64,000 bases of DNA from Micromonospora craniellae (GCF_014764405.1 NZ_CP061725.1:2356001-2420000); one strand, 5' to 3'. Counted from the stretch's first letter, positions 18,665 to 28,957 are shown. Program-made: numbers and translations. Notes: generated by a model from the letters alone, not told the origin.

Positions 18665-19050
18665 GACTGCACTTCCTCGCCCTGCCCCGGGATCACCGGT
18701 CAACGGCCCGCCGAAAGAGGTGGCCGCCTCCCCGGTCCGAACGCGGCCCGCCACACGCCCTGGTCAGGACGCACAACCCACCGAGCCTATCCCCCCTCCT
18801 CCACACCCCCTCCCACCGCACCTCAGCCACCCCCACACGCCCGCCCTCGGCGTGCGGGACCGGGCACGGGCGGGCGCGAGGCGAGGCGGGACCTGGGGGT
18901 TGCTCGGGGATGGGTGGCTGGGTGCGGACGCGGGTAAGTACCTACGGGTGGGCGCGGTGAGGTTCGTTCTCGCGGGCGAGGGCATGGACGTCATCCGTTC
19001 CTAGCTTTGATTGCAGGAGCGGCGGATCGCCGCAGAGGGGAATTGCCACC
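18665..19050. other. Divergent intergenic region, no gene seen
   Basis: 386 bases between sdaA and the PspC gene, both transcribed outward. A pyrimidine-rich run (CCCCCTCCTCCACACCCCCT) and a G-rich stretch occur. Open frames in it are low-quality extensions of antisense frames. It should hold two promoters, but none is convincing to the eye. Confidence 0.5.
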
Positions 19051-19257
19051 ATGAGTCGCAAACTGGTCCGGCCCCGGCAGGGGCGCATGTTCGCCGGGGT
19101 CTGCGCCGGCCTGGCCCAACGCTTCGGCACCTCGGCCGGGCTCATCCGGCTGTTGTTCCTGCTGTCGCTGCTGCTGCCCGGCACCCAGGTCGTCATCTAC
19201 CTGGCGCTCTGGATCATCATGCCCAACGAGGACCGTTACCTCGTCGCAGGCCACTGA
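19051..19257 (+). CDS. PspC-domain membrane protein (68 aa)
   Basis: A minimal PspC protein: KLVRPRQGRMFAGVCAGLAQ followed by RFGTSAGLIRLLF and one long hydrophobic helix ending WIIMPNED. The family is linked to the phage-shock or envelope-stress response, or forms small stand-alone membrane proteins in actinobacteria. AGAGGGGAA lies upstream of the ATG. The gene is monocistronic, with a hairpin terminator about 95 bases downstream. Confidence 0.9.
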   Translation: MSRKLVRPRQGRMFAGVCAGLAQRFGTSAGLIRLLFLLSLLLPGTQVVIYLALWIIMPNEDRYLVAGH

Positions 19258-19352
19258 CCGGTCCGCCCCCGTACGCGAGGCCATCCCGGTCACCGAGAGG
19301 CGCTCCCGCGCAAGCTGCCCACCCAGGCCAACGGCACCCACCAAGATCATCC

Positions 19353-19378
19353 GGGCCGCCGGCTCACGTCGGCGGCCC
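19353..19378. terminator. Hairpin terminator downstream of PspC gene
   Basis: GGGCCGCCG (19353-19361) pairs perfectly with CGGCGGCCC (19370-19378) over an 8-base loop. No U-tract follows, as is usual in high-GC actinobacteria. The rest of 19258-19553 shows no gene. Confidence 0.5.
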
Positions 19379-19553
19379 TCGGCTTTCCACACTATGGGGC
19401 CGAACGGACGGTCGAGGGAGGCGAGCAGCGGATCCCGGAACTCAGGCCCGGGCCACGCACCCTCATGGTTGTTGCTGCCTCCATCCGCGCCAGCGGGAAA
19501 ACCCACCCCGCCGGCTGGTCAAAGAACGGCAGCCAGCGGGGTGGGGAGTGCGG

Positions 19554-20309
19554 TCAGGTGGCGGTGTAGGTGATGGTGACCTGCTCGAAGCCGAGGGAGG
19601 CGAGCAGGCCGGTCAGCATCTTGCGGGTGTTCTCCTCGGCGCGGGCGGTCAGGCCGCTGTCCCGGGCGGCGGCGGTGATCCGGTCCTCGGCGAGTTGGTA
19701 GACCTGCTGCTGCCGGTTCGGGTCGCCGCCGATCAGGTCGCCGACGCGGTTGAGCAGCCCCCGCTCCTCCGCGAAGACGTAGCTCTTGTCGAGGTCGAGG
19801 TTGGTCTCGGCGAGTTGTGGCGCGGGCAGTTTGACCTCGACGGACTTGCCGTCGGCGGACTGCACGATCGCGCCTTCGCTGAGGGCGCCGAAGTCCACGT
19901 ACGCCTCGACGCTGCCGGACCCGACGAACAGCGTGCGCTGGTTGAGCAGCCAGTCCGGTACGTTGCGCCGGTCGTTCTCCAAGTCGACCACGACCTGGAA
20001 GTTGCCTTCGGCAGCCACGTAGCGGCTGAGGTCCTGCATCGACTCCAGTAGTGCGGGCTGGGTGCGGTCGGTCTGCTCCTTGCTGAACGGGTTGCGGAAC
20101 TCCGGCAGGAGCCCGGTGGTCTGCACGCCGAGCAGCACCACCACCGCCATCGCCGCGGCGCCGAGCACCCAGAGCAGGGCCCTCGCGGCACCGCCACCGC
20201 CGCCGCCCGGTGGCACGGGTGGGGCGTCCGGCCGCCCTGTGTCCTCGTCACGGGGCTCGTGATCGGCAAACGTGCTGGTGGGCTGGTTGATGTCGCCGTC
20301 GCGTGCCAT
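19554..20309 (-). CDS. DUF4230 membrane-anchored protein (251 aa)
   Basis: A Gly-rich N-terminal cytoplasmic tail is followed by one membrane helix (about 45-65) and an extracytoplasmic DUF4230 domain with the family's pattern QVVVDLENDRRNVPDWLLN, then FVGSGSVEAYVDF. Function unknown; DUF4230 proteins are widespread single-pass surface proteins. The ATG at 20309 or an upstream GTG at 20318 could be the start. It reads towards the convergent PspC gene. Confidence 0.85.
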   Translation of the reverse strand: MARDGDINQPTSTFADHEPRDEDTGRPDAPPVPPGGGGGGAARALLWVLGAAAMAVVVLLGVQTTGLLPEFRNPFSKEQTDRTQPALLESMQDLSRYVAAEGNFQVVVDLENDRRNVPDWLLNQRTLFVGSGSVEAYVDFGALSEGAIVQSADGKSVEVKLPAPQLAETNLDLDKSYVFAEERGLLNRVGDLIGGDPNRQQQVYQLAEDRITAAARDSGLTARAEENTRKMLTGLLASLGFEQVTITYTAT

Positions 20310-20424
20310 CGCCCTCACCGTCCTCGTCAGACGCGTTGTCTGATGATGACGGTAAGCCCCCCGTACGACAGCCGCTCGCCGAGTCGCCCGAACGCGTGTT
20401 TCCGCAGGCCAGAAGGGCGAATGA

Positions 20425-20523
20425 TCAGGTGAACACGGAGACGCCGGTGAGCTGTTGCCCGATCACCAACTGGTGGATCTCGGAGGTGCCCTCGTACGTC
20501 AGGACGCTCTCCAGGTTGTTGGC
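20425..20523 (-). pseudogene. Acyl-CoA dehydrogenase C-terminal remnant
   Basis: Thirty-two codons encode ANNLESVLTYEGTSEIHQLV and IGQQLTGVSVF before a stop. This is the conserved C-terminus of glutaryl-CoA/acyl-CoA dehydrogenases (the YEGTSEIH motif). Nothing of the rest of the enzyme is present: a different gene ends 4 bases upstream. It is therefore the stub of a deleted gene. Confidence 0.8.
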
Positions 20524-20526
20524 GGG

Positions 20527-20832
20527 TCACTCGATCGCTTCGGCGAGCACGAACACCCGGGCGTGGATCTGGTTGCGCTGTTGCAGGGCGGCGCGCAACG
20601 CGCGGTGCAGGCCGTCCTCCAGGAAGAGGCCGCCGTTCCACTGCACCACGTGCGGGAACAGGTCACCGTAGAAGGTGGAGTCCTCAGCGAGCAGCTTGTC
20701 CAGCGCCAGCTCCCGCTTGGTGGTGATGAGCTGGTCCAGTCGCAGCGGCCGGGGCGGGATCTCCGCCCACTGCTTGAGGGTCAGATTGTGTTCCGGGTAG
20801 GGACGCCCGTCCCGGACCGCTCTGAAGATCAC
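20527..20832 (-). CDS. Conserved hypothetical protein (101 aa), ParB-like feel
   Basis: The GTG at 20832 is chosen because GGGGGAGGAG lies upstream; a much longer frame upstream (to 21027) has poor composition and overlaps the nitroreductase. The protein has ITTKRELALDKLLAEDSTFY, HVVQWNGGLFLEDGLHRALR and a final helix. EDGLHRA recalls the nucleotide-binding box of ParB/sulfiredoxin-like folds, but this is a weak similarity. I recall similar short proteins in many actinobacteria without known function. Confidence 0.7.
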   Translation of the reverse strand: MIFRAVRDGRPYPEHNLTLKQWAEIPPRPLRLDQLITTKRELALDKLLAEDSTFYGDLFPHVVQWNGGLFLEDGLHRALRAALQQRNQIHARVFVLAEAIE

Positions 20833-21017
20833 GACGGCACGCTCCTCCCCCTGGTCGGGCCGAACCACGACGCCGGGCCGGGTCGCGGCGGGCGCTGCGG
20901 TACGCGGCGCCCGTGACCGTGCCAGCGTAGCCGCAGCACGCACCCCACGTTCTGCTCCTTGTTGCCAGTTTCGCCACCGGTCGTCCGGTTCTGTACCGGA
21001 CGAACCTCCGGTTTCGG

Positions 21018-21620
21018 TCAGCTCCACTGCCCCCGACGGACGACCTCATCGACCGGCCGGCGCCCCCGACGCAGCGACGGTGACCGGTGGTCGGGGGCAC
21101 GGTAACCGATCGTGAGCGCGCCGATCGGGTGGTACGCCTCGGGCACGCCGAACACCTCCCGGTAGGACGACAACCGCTGCGGCGGGATGCCGAAGAAACA
21201 CGAACCGAGCCCCTCGTCCACCGCGGTCAGCATCATCAGCAACGCGGCGAACCCGGTGTCGACGTACCAGTACGGCACCGGCCACCGGTCCGTCGACCGG
21301 TCCGCCCAACCCTTGTCCGGCTCGGCGTACCGTTCGAGGTAGACGGAGCGGTTCGCGTGCGGCACCACGATCAGCGGGGCCCGCCGCATCCCGCTCAGCC
21401 AGCGTTGCGTACCGCCGCCCTCCGGGGTGCTGGCCGCCCAGAACCGCTCCCGGTCCGCCGGCTCCTCCAGCACCAGGAAGCCCCAGCCCTGCGAGAAGCC
21501 GGCCGACGGCGCGCGGACCGCGTGGTCCAGTACCCGCTCCACGATCTCCGGCGGGACCGGACGGTCCGGGTCGTAGTTGCGCACCATGCGGCGCCGCCGG
21601 ACGACCTCTGCGAACTCCAC
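21018..21620 (-). CDS. Nitroreductase-family FMN oxidoreductase (200 aa)
   Basis: The N-terminal RRRRMVRNYDPDRPVPPEIV and RAPSAGFSQGW motifs are the FMN-binding start of the nitroreductase fold, and LGSCFFGIPPQRL lies near the C-terminal half as expected. The GTG start has GAGGAGG 6 bases upstream. Physiological substrate unknown; relatives reduce nitro compounds, quinones or flavins, or act in cofactor and natural-product pathways. It follows the epimerase-like gene by 19 bases on the same strand, so the two may be co-transcribed. Confidence 0.88.
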   Translation of the reverse strand: MEFAEVVRRRRMVRNYDPDRPVPPEIVERVLDHAVRAPSAGFSQGWGFLVLEEPADRERFWAASTPEGGGTQRWLSGMRRAPLIVVPHANRSVYLERYAEPDKGWADRSTDRWPVPYWYVDTGFAALLMMLTAVDEGLGSCFFGIPPQRLSSYREVFGVPEAYHPIGALTIGYRAPDHRSPSLRRGRRPVDEVVRRGQWS

Positions 21621-21639
21621 GTCCTACCTCCTCGCCGGC

Positions 21640-22569
21640 TCAGTTGCCGGGCCGGATGCCCCAGTCGCCGCGCCAGGTGTCGCCCGGCGCCAGCGTGATC
21701 AGATCCCGGCCGGATCGGAAGGCATCCGGCGGGCAGGTCATCGGCTCCACCGCCACCGACCGGCGGAAGCGCTCACCGGTCAGTGTGTCACCGGTGTAGA
21801 CCTGCCACCAGCCGAACTGGGCGTCGGCCCAGATCCGCAGGCCGTGCGACCGGTCCGGTGCGGTGAGCGTCACCGCGGAGCCGCCGTCGGCGTCCCGGAT
21901 CACCTGCCCGAAGGCCAGGTCCAGCACCGCGTCGCCGATCCGGCGCGGCTCGGTGTAGTCGTACTCGGTGCCGGCGACCTTGGCCACGCCCACCGGCAGC
22001 AGCCGCCCGTCCAGCAGCAGCCGGGTCTCCCCCGGCACCCGCATCACGACGTCCTCCACCGCCACCCCGGGCAGCCGCAGGTACGGGTGCACGGAGAAGC
22101 CGAACGGCGCCGGCTCCACGCCGACGTTGGTGACCTCGTGCGCGGCCCGCAGCCCGGCGGCCCCCACGCTCCACCGGGTACGCAGCCGCAGCGGCCACGG
22201 GTAGCCCGGCTGCGCCGGCATGTCGAGCCCCACGACGACCTCGTCCGGACGCTGCTCGATCAGCTCCCAGCGGGCCCAGTTGACCAGGCCGTGGATGGCG
22301 TTGTGCCGCTCCGGCTCGGTCAGGTGGAGCTGGTACGACTGCTCGTCGAAGGGGTACACGCCGTCGCGGATGCGGTTCGGCCAGGGCGCCAGCACCTGCC
22401 CGGCCGAGCCGGGGCACAGCTCGTCGGTGGCGTACCCGTCGAGGTGCTCGACCCCGTCCTGCCGGTAGGTGCGGACCCCGCCGCCCACCTCGACGATGAC
22501 CGCCTCGTGACCGGCGGCGGAAATGGCCCATTGTGCCCCGGACAGGGGACAGGGCTCGCGGCTGCTCAT
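21640..22569 (-). CDS. Aldose 1-epimerase family protein (GalM-like, 309 aa)
   Basis: The protein has the galactose-mutarotase fold pattern: VLAPWPNRIRDGVYPF, RHNAIHGLVNW with the first catalytic His, GFSVHPYLRLPG with the second His, and AVEPMTCPPDAF holding the catalytic Glu. It should interconvert anomers of a hexose or related sugar. The ATG at 22569 follows a GGGACAGGG-rich stretch. It is followed by the nitroreductase gene, and a truncated MFS gene lies just upstream on the same strand. Confidence 0.85.
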   Translation of the reverse strand: MSSREPCPLSGAQWAISAAGHEAVIVEVGGGVRTYRQDGVEHLDGYATDELCPGSAGQVLAPWPNRIRDGVYPFDEQSYQLHLTEPERHNAIHGLVNWARWELIEQRPDEVVVGLDMPAQPGYPWPLRLRTRWSVGAAGLRAAHEVTNVGVEPAPFGFSVHPYLRLPGVAVEDVVMRVPGETRLLLDGRLLPVGVAKVAGTEYDYTEPRRIGDAVLDLAFGQVIRDADGGSAVTLTAPDRSHGLRIWADAQFGWWQVYTGDTLTGERFRRSVAVEPMTCPPDAFRSGRDLITLAPGDTWRGDWGIRPGN

Positions 22570-22580
22570 GTCGCCAGACC

Positions 22581-22766
22581 CTAGCCCCCGGAACCGCTGT
22601 CCGCTCGCCGTGGTGGTTGATCTTCGGCGACTGCGGTGAACTGGAAGCCGAACATGGCGATGGCGTTGCCGAGCCACAGTCGCCGGTACGCGGTCGCCCG
22701 CAGTGGGCGCAGGTCGATGGCCCAGCGCCGCCATTCGCGGGGCCGTTGGGTGTCGGTCGAGGTCAC
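22581..22766 (-). pseudogene. MFS transporter N-terminal stub
   Basis: The GTG at 22766 overlaps the pdxH stop (GTGA). The first 52 residues (WAIDLRPLRATAYRRLWLGN, then AIAMFGFQFTAVA) are the N-terminus and first membrane helix of an EntS-like major-facilitator exporter. The frame then ends after nine unrelated residues, immediately before the epimerase-like gene. The rest of a transporter is absent, so this is a remnant left by a deletion. The coupling to pdxH shows that a pdxH-MFS operon once existed here. Confidence 0.8.
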
Positions 22767-23419
22767 GGAGCCAGTCGCTCCACGACCCAGTCGTCGGTGT
22801 CCCGGCGGAACCGCAGCCGGTCGTGCAACCGGCTGGCCCGGCCCTGCCAGAACTCGACCGAATCGGGCCGGACCCGCAGCCCGCCCCAGTGCGGCGGGGC
22901 GGGGATCGGGTCCACGTCGGCGAACCGCTCCGCCACCACCCGGTACGCCTCGTCCAGCGCCGCCCGGTCCGGCAGGACCGACGACTGGGCGCTCGCCCAG
23001 GCGCCCAGTCGGGAGCCGCGCGGTCGGCTGGCGAAGTACGCCTCGGTCTCCGCCCGGTCGACCCGTTCCAGCCGGCCGGCGACGATCACCTGCCGCTGCA
23101 TCGGGAACCACGGGAAGACCAGGCTGGCGTACGGGTTCACGTCCGCCTCGACGCCCTTGCGGGAGTGGTAGTTGGTGAAGAACACGAAGCCCGCCGGGTC
23201 GTAGCCCTTGAGCAGCACCGTCCGCGCGCTCGGCCGACCCGAGGCGTCGGCGGTGCCGACCACCATGGCGTTGGGCTCGGGCAGCCCGGCGGCGACCGCG
23301 TCGGCGAACCACCTGTCGAACTGCGTGTGCCACTGCGCCGCCAGGTCGCCCTCGATCAGGCCGGAGTCTGCGGCGTACTCGTGACGCATCTCCGCGGGTG
23401 GCGGTGTGTCGCCCGTCAC
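22763..23419 (-). CDS. pdxH: Pyridoxamine 5'-phosphate oxidase
   Basis: Makes pyridoxal phosphate from pyridoxine/pyridoxamine phosphate using FMN and oxygen. 218 residues, typical length. Diagnostic segments are [40 protein letters not shown], and the C-terminal [19 protein letters not shown]. It is divergent from the citrate synthase gene with a 250-base gap, where both promoters should lie. The stop overlaps the start of the MFS stub. Confidence 0.95.
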   Translation of the reverse strand: MTGDTPPPAEMRHEYAADSGLIEGDLAAQWHTQFDRWFADAVAAGLPEPNAMVVGTADASGRPSARTVLLKGYDPAGFVFFTNYHSRKGVEADVNPYASLVFPWFPMQRQVIVAGRLERVDRAETEAYFASRPRGSRLGAWASAQSSVLPDRAALDEAYRVVAERFADVDPIPAPPHWGGLRVRPDSVEFWQGRASRLHDRLRFRRDTDDWVVERLAP

Positions 23420-23670
23420 GTTTCCTCCCTCTGGATCGGGCCGCCCGCCCCCGCGACCAGCCCGTGAGGCCCAGTCTTACCCGAGGGCCCCGCGGCGGGT
23501 GCGGCCGGGGATGTCGTCAGCAGCACATCCGCAGTGGGTCGCATACCCGATCACCAGCAGGCAAGATGTCACGAACACACATCCGGAGAGGGTCGCCCAG
23601 GGCGCTCACCCGGCCGGGGCCGGGACACCGAGCCGGGCTGGCGCACCGACCACACACCAGGAGTAGTGAG

Positions 23671-24777
23671 ATGGCGGATTTCAAGCCCGGACTTGAGGGC
23701 GTCGTAGCCTTCGAGACCGAGATCGCCGAACCGGACCGCGAGGGTGGCGCGCTGCGCTACCGCGGCGTCGACATCGAGGATCTGATTGGCCAGGTCTCCT
23801 TCGGCAACGTCTGGGCGCTGCTGGTCGACGGCCGGTTCGGCCCGGGCCTGCCGCCCGCCGAGCCGTTCCCGGTGCCGGTGCACTCCGGCGACATCCGGGT
23901 CGACGTGCAGTCCGCGGTGGCGATGCTCGCCCCGTACTGGGGCTTGCAGCAGATGCTGGACATCTCCGACGAGCAGGCGCGGGAGGACCTCGCCCGGGTA
24001 TCGGTGACCGCACTGTCCTTCGTCGCCCAGTCCGCCCGTGGCCTCGGGCTGCCGGCGGTGCCGCAGAAGGAGATCGACAAGGCGGAGACGATCGTCGAGC
24101 GCTTCATGAAGCGGTGGCGCGGCGAGCCCGACCCGAGGCACGTCAAGGCCGTCGACGCGTACTTCATCTCCGCCGCCGAGCACGGCCTGAACGCCTCCAC
24201 CTTCACCGCCCGGATCGTCGCCTCCACCGGCGCGGACGCCGCCGCCTGCATCTCGTCGGGCATCGGTGCGCTCTCCGGCCCGCTGCACGGCGGCGCCCCG
24301 TCGCGGGTGCTGAGCATGCTGGAGGCGGTCGAGCGCAGCGGCGACGCGGAGAGCTACGTCAAGGGTGTGCTCGACCGGGGTGAGCGACTGATGGGCTTCG
24401 GCCACCGCGTCTACCGGGCCGAGGACCCGCGTGCCCGGGTGCTGCGCCGCACCGCCAAGGAGCTGGGTGCGCCGCGCTTCGAGGTCGCCGAGGCGCTGGA
24501 GCGGGCCGCGCTGGCAGAGTTGCAGGCCCGCCGACCGGACCGGGTGCTCGCCACCAACGTCGAGTTCTGGTCCGCCGTGGTGCTCGACTTCGCCGAGGTG
24601 CCGGCGCACATGTTCACCTCGATGTTCACCTGCGCCCGGATGGGTGGGTGGAGCGCGCACATCCTGGAGCAGAAGCGGCTCCAGCGGCTGGTCCGCCCCT
24701 CCGCCCGGTACGTGGGCCACGGCCCGCGCAAGCCGCACGAGGTGGAGGGCTGGGACGCCGTCCCGCACGACGTCTGA
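23671..24777 (+). CDS. citA: Citrate synthase (citrate synthase 2 / CitA type)
   Basis: Condenses acetyl-CoA with oxaloacetate (or possibly propionyl-CoA in methylcitrate synthesis). 368 residues; catalytic residues lie in EHGLNASTF, LMGFGHRVYR and VVLDFAEVP. The short form matches the actinobacterial second citrate synthase rather than the hexameric main enzyme. CAGGAG lies 8 bases before the ATG; in-frame codons further upstream lack protein character. Repeat copy 2 follows directly. The arrangement with pdxH, serC and sepH recalls the M. tuberculosis neighbourhood around citA and serC (recollection). Confidence 0.92.
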   Translation: MADFKPGLEGVVAFETEIAEPDREGGALRYRGVDIEDLIGQVSFGNVWALLVDGRFGPGLPPAEPFPVPVHSGDIRVDVQSAVAMLAPYWGLQQMLDISDEQAREDLARVSVTALSFVAQSARGLGLPAVPQKEIDKAETIVERFMKRWRGEPDPRHVKAVDAYFISAAEHGLNASTFTARIVASTGADAAACISSGIGALSGPLHGGAPSRVLSMLEAVERSGDAESYVKGVLDRGERLMGFGHRVYRAEDPRARVLRRTAKELGAPRFEVAEALERAALAELQARRPDRVLATNVEFWSAVVLDFAEVPAHMFTSMFTCARMGGWSAHILEQKRLQRLVRPSARYVGHGPRKPHEVEGWDAVPHDV

Positions 24778-24780
24778 GGT

Positions 24781-24834
24781 GTAAGGAAGGGACCCTTTTT
24801 ACCGTCTCCGGTAGTACCGGGGTCCCTTCCTAAC
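24781..24834. repeat. Palindromic intergenic repeat, copy 2
   Basis: GTAAGGAAGGGACCC at 24781 pairs with GGGTCCCTTCCTAAC-like sequence ending at about 24834, around a centre CCGTCTCCGGTAG. It lies 3 bases after the citrate synthase stop and could fold into the gene's terminator. Confidence 0.85.
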
Positions 24835-24969
24835 ATCCAGACATCCAGGTCAGGTCGGGCGGCACGGTGCGGCGGCGAGGTATGTGGGCGACGCCACGGC
24901 CTGTGGCGGACGACTCACGGTTGGGGCTGGGACCAGCGCCCGGTCAGGCGTCCACGGGTGCAAGGATGA

Positions 24970-26133
<1,164 letters not shown>

Positions 26134-26152
26134 GTAAGCTCGTGGTGACCCT

Positions 26153-26186
26153 GCGGGCCCGGTCGACCCACGGTCGCCGGGCCCGC
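26153..26186. terminator. Hairpin terminator of serC
   Basis: GCGGGCCCGG (26153-26162) and CCGGGCCCGC (26177-26186) form a perfect 10-base stem around a 14-base loop, 20 bases after the serC stop. No U-tract follows. Confidence 0.6.
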
Positions 26187-26395
26187 GTCGTACTGCGACC
26201 AACGCCACTGCCCGCGCTTCGCTCGCGGTACTGACCCGCCGCACAGCGCTGGGCGGCGGGGAATTAGGCTGCTCAGCTCGACTTGCCCGGGCGTGGCGTC
26301 TCCCACCTGGGCCCGGATGGGCGTACCGTGGAGCGCAACGCCCCGGGTGGCCGGCTCGTGGCGTACGGCCAGCGAAGCGGGACGGAGGCAACGCG

Positions 26396-27475
26396 ATGCG
26401 CCCAGTACGCTTCGTCGCCCTCTCCGAGGACGGCCAGGCCCTGGTGCTCGCCGACGAGGTCGGGCGTCTGCTCGCCCTGCCCATCGACGAGCGTATCGCC
26501 GGAGCGATGCACGCCGAGCCGGGCGCACCGACGCTCGCGGTGGCGCCGTCCACCGCCGACCCGGTGCCGTCCCTGTCCCCTCGGGACATCCAGGCCCGGA
26601 TCCGTTCCGGCGAGTCCGCCGAGGACGTGGCCCGGATCGCCGGTGTTCCGGTCGACCGGGTGCTCCGCTACGCCGGGCCGGTGCTCCAGGAGCGGGCCAT
26701 GCTCGCCCAGCACGCCCGCCGCACCCGACTCAAGGGGGCCGAGAAGCCCACGCCCCTCGCCGAAGTGGTCAACGGCCGGCTCGCCCAGCACGGGATCGAC
26801 ACCGAGAAGATCTCCTGGGACGCGTGGCGCCGCGACGACGGCACCTGGCGGATCGTCGCCACCTGGCCGTCCGGCAAGGCCACCGCCCAGGCGGTCTGGG
26901 ATCTGGACAAGACCCGCCAGTCGGTGGCCCCGCACGACGACATGGCGCAATACCTGTGCGCCGAGCGGCCCGCGCCGCTCCTCGGCCAGGAGCCGGCACC
27001 GGAGCGGGGCGGGCACGCCCTGCCCGGTCCGTCACGCGGTGAGCCGAGCCGGGGCGGGCACGGGCTGCCCGCGCCGACCGATCCGAACCGGTCGGGCCGG
27101 GATCCGATCCGGGCCGGTCGGGACGCGCTGCTCGCCTCCCTCGACCGTCCGCTCGGCCCCACCTCGGGTCGTGGTCTCGAGCCCCGCTCGCCGGCCGCGC
27201 TGGCCGGTGGCCAGGACACGCCCCGCCGCGCCGTCGGCGGCGGCGCAGCCGCCCTGCTCGGCGGCGGTCAGGGTTCCGCTTTCGACGACGACGCCGACGC
27301 GCCCAAGGAGATCCCGGCCGTGCCGTCGCTGGCGGTGCTGCGACCGCGTCGCACGGGTGCCCCGGCCGCCACGACCAACGAGTCGACCGAGGCCGGCGCC
27401 AAGCCGCGTAAGCGCCTGCCGAGCTGGGACGACGTCCTGTTCGGAAGCGGCCCTGCGGCCCGCGAGTCCTCCTGA
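26396..27475 (+). CDS. sepH: Septation protein SepH
   Basis: Actinobacterial cell-division regulator that stimulates FtsZ assembly. The N-terminal DUF3071 domain (about 1-170) starts MRPVRFVALSEDGQALVLAD and includes a helix-turn-helix-like segment (SAEDVARIAGVPVDRVLRY) and ISWDAWRRDDGTWRI. The C-terminal half is a long disordered Ala/Gly/Pro-rich linker ending in a basic conserved tail (KPRKRLPSWDDVLFGS). 359 residues, normal. A perfect terminator hairpin lies 3 bases after the stop. Confidence 0.93.
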   Translation: MRPVRFVALSEDGQALVLADEVGRLLALPIDERIAGAMHAEPGAPTLAVAPSTADPVPSLSPRDIQARIRSGESAEDVARIAGVPVDRVLRYAGPVLQERAMLAQHARRTRLKGAEKPTPLAEVVNGRLAQHGIDTEKISWDAWRRDDGTWRIVATWPSGKATAQAVWDLDKTRQSVAPHDDMAQYLCAERPAPLLGQEPAPERGGHALPGPSRGEPSRGGHGLPAPTDPNRSGRDPIRAGRDALLASLDRPLGPTSGRGLEPRSPAALAGGQDTPRRAVGGGAAALLGGGQGSAFDDDADAPKEIPAVPSLAVLRPRRTGAPAATTNESTEAGAKPRKRLPSWDDVLFGSGPAARESS

Positions 27476-27477
27476 TC

Positions 27478-27502
27478 GGGCACCGGCCACACGCCGGTGC
27501 CC
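27478..27502. terminator. Hairpin terminator of sepH
   Basis: GGGCACCGGC (27478-27487) and GCCGGTGCCC (27493-27502) are perfect complements around a 5-base loop, immediately after the sepH stop at 27475. The gap to the MFS gene holds only a short coding-like frame that I rejected. Confidence 0.65.
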
Positions 27503-27646
27503 GGCTAGGACAGCGGCCACGCCGCGAGGCGGTGGTGGGCCAGATGACGTCCCAGTTCCTGTGGGTGAGGACGAGTTCCTCGGCCAGCCGCCCCGCCACC
27601 CGGTCGGTGAGGCGTGCCACACCACCGCCGCACCGGCACCACAGGC

Positions 27647-28957
27647 TCAGACCTCGGTGACATAGAAGCGCGGCATCGGCAGCACCCGGAACCGCAGCCG
27701 GGCACCGTCGCGGCGGAGCTGCCAGGCCAGCGCGAGCAGAGCGGTGGCCAGCGAGATCAGGCCGCCGGCCCAGATGCTGACCCCGGCGCCGAAGGTCTCC
27801 GCGACCCAGCCGATCAGGGGCGCACCGACCGGGTTGGTGCCCAGGAACACCAGCACCCACAGCGCCATGACCCTCCCCCGGAACGCCGCGTCGGTGCCGA
27901 GTTGGACCCGCTGGTTGGCCGCCTGGGCGAAATAGACCATGAAGAAGCCGGTCGGCAACAGCAACACCACGACCATCCAGTACGTCGGCGCGAGGCCGAC
28001 GAGCGTGCCGAAGACGGCACAGGCGATCGCGGCGCCCAGCACCAACCAGACCGAGGGACGGCTGCGCCGCCCGGTACCGGCCAACGCGCCCACCAGCGCA
28101 CCCACCGCCAGCGTGGTGCTGAACAGGCCGAACGAGGCCGCCCCGGTCTCGAACACGGTCTTGGCCAGCGCCGCGAGGGTGAGCTGGAAGTTGAACAACG
28201 ACATGCCGATCACCGACATCACGACCATCGGCAGCACCAGGTCGGCGCGCCGGCTGACGTAACGCAACCCGTCCAGCACGGTCGCCGCGGCCCGCTCGTT
28301 GCGCGGCGGCAGCGGCTCCCGGTGCAGCTCGGCGGTACGCATCTGGATCACCGTGACCAGCGGGCCGATCGAGCTGAGCGCGGTGAACAGGAAGACCGGC
28401 CCGACGCCGAAGAGGGCGATGGCGACACCGGCGACGGCGGGGCCGATGATCCGGGCCGAGTTGAACACGGCCGCGTTGAGCGAGAGCGCGTTGGGCAGCA
28501 ACGGGGTGCCGACCATCTCGGAGACGAACGCCTGGCGTACCGGGGTCTCCACCGCGTTGGCCACACCCAGCAGGGCGGCGAAGACGAAGACGTGCCAGAG
28601 CTGAACCAGACCGGTGAGCACCAGCAGGGCCATCGCCAGCGACAACACGGTCCAGAAGGCGTTGGCGACGAAGAGGAGCATCCGCTTGTCGTACCGGTCG
28701 GCCAACCGCCCGGAGATCAGCGTGAGCAGGAGTACCGGGGTGAACTGGAGGGCGACGACCACGCCGAGCGCGGTGGCCGAATCGCCGGATAGCTCGAGAA
28801 CCAGCCAGTCCTGGGCGATGAACATCATCCAGACACCGATCAGTTTGACCAGTTGCCCAGACGCGAATAGCCGGTAGTTGCGGACCTGTAGGGACTGGAA
28901 CATCATGCTGAGCCTCGCCTGCACGCTTGGTGCGCCTCCTCGCGTCGTACGCGTCAT
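27647..28957 (-). CDS. MFS transporter (12-helix exporter)
   Basis: About 436 residues with 10-12 hydrophobic helices. LQVRNYRLFASGQLVKLIGV near the N-terminus, SGRLADRYDKRMLL (loop 2-3 motif) and RGRVMALWVLVFLGTNPVG in the second half identify a DHA-type exporter. The ATG at 28957 lacks a good ribosome site; an in-frame ATG at 28906 has GAGG 7 bases upstream and may be the true start. It follows a MarR gene by 43 bases on the same strand, so the pair is a typical regulated efflux operon for toxic compounds (inference). Confidence 0.88.
   Translation of the reverse strand: MTRTTRGGAPSVQARLSMMFQSLQVRNYRLFASGQLVKLIGVWMMFIAQDWLVLELSGDSATALGVVVALQFTPVLLLTLISGRLADRYDKRMLLFVANAFWTVLSLAMALLVLTGLVQLWHVFVFAALLGVANAVETPVRQAFVSEMVGTPLLPNALSLNAAVFNSARIIGPAVAGVAIALFGVGPVFLFTALSSIGPLVTVIQMRTAELHREPLPPRNERAAATVLDGLRYVSRRADLVLPMVVMSVIGMSLFNFQLTLAALAKTVFETGAASFGLFSTTLAVGALVGALAGTGRRSRPSVWLVLGAAIACAVFGTLVGLAPTYWMVVVLLLPTGFFMVYFAQAANQRVQLGTDAAFRGRVMALWVLVFLGTNPVGAPLIGWVAETFGAGVSIWAGGLISLATALLALAWQLRRDGARLRFRVLPMPRFYVTEV

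Noticed and set aside
20833..21027. N-terminal extension of the 101-aa protein to 166 residues
   Set aside because: The extension is low-complexity, overlaps the nitroreductase end, and a strong ribosome site sits before the GTG at 20832.
27505..27620. Coding-like short frame (ARLTDRVAGRLAEELVLTHR...) between sepH and MFS
   Set aside because: It looks protein-like for about 35 codons but has no own stop before running antisense into sepH, and no ribosome site; too weak to call.
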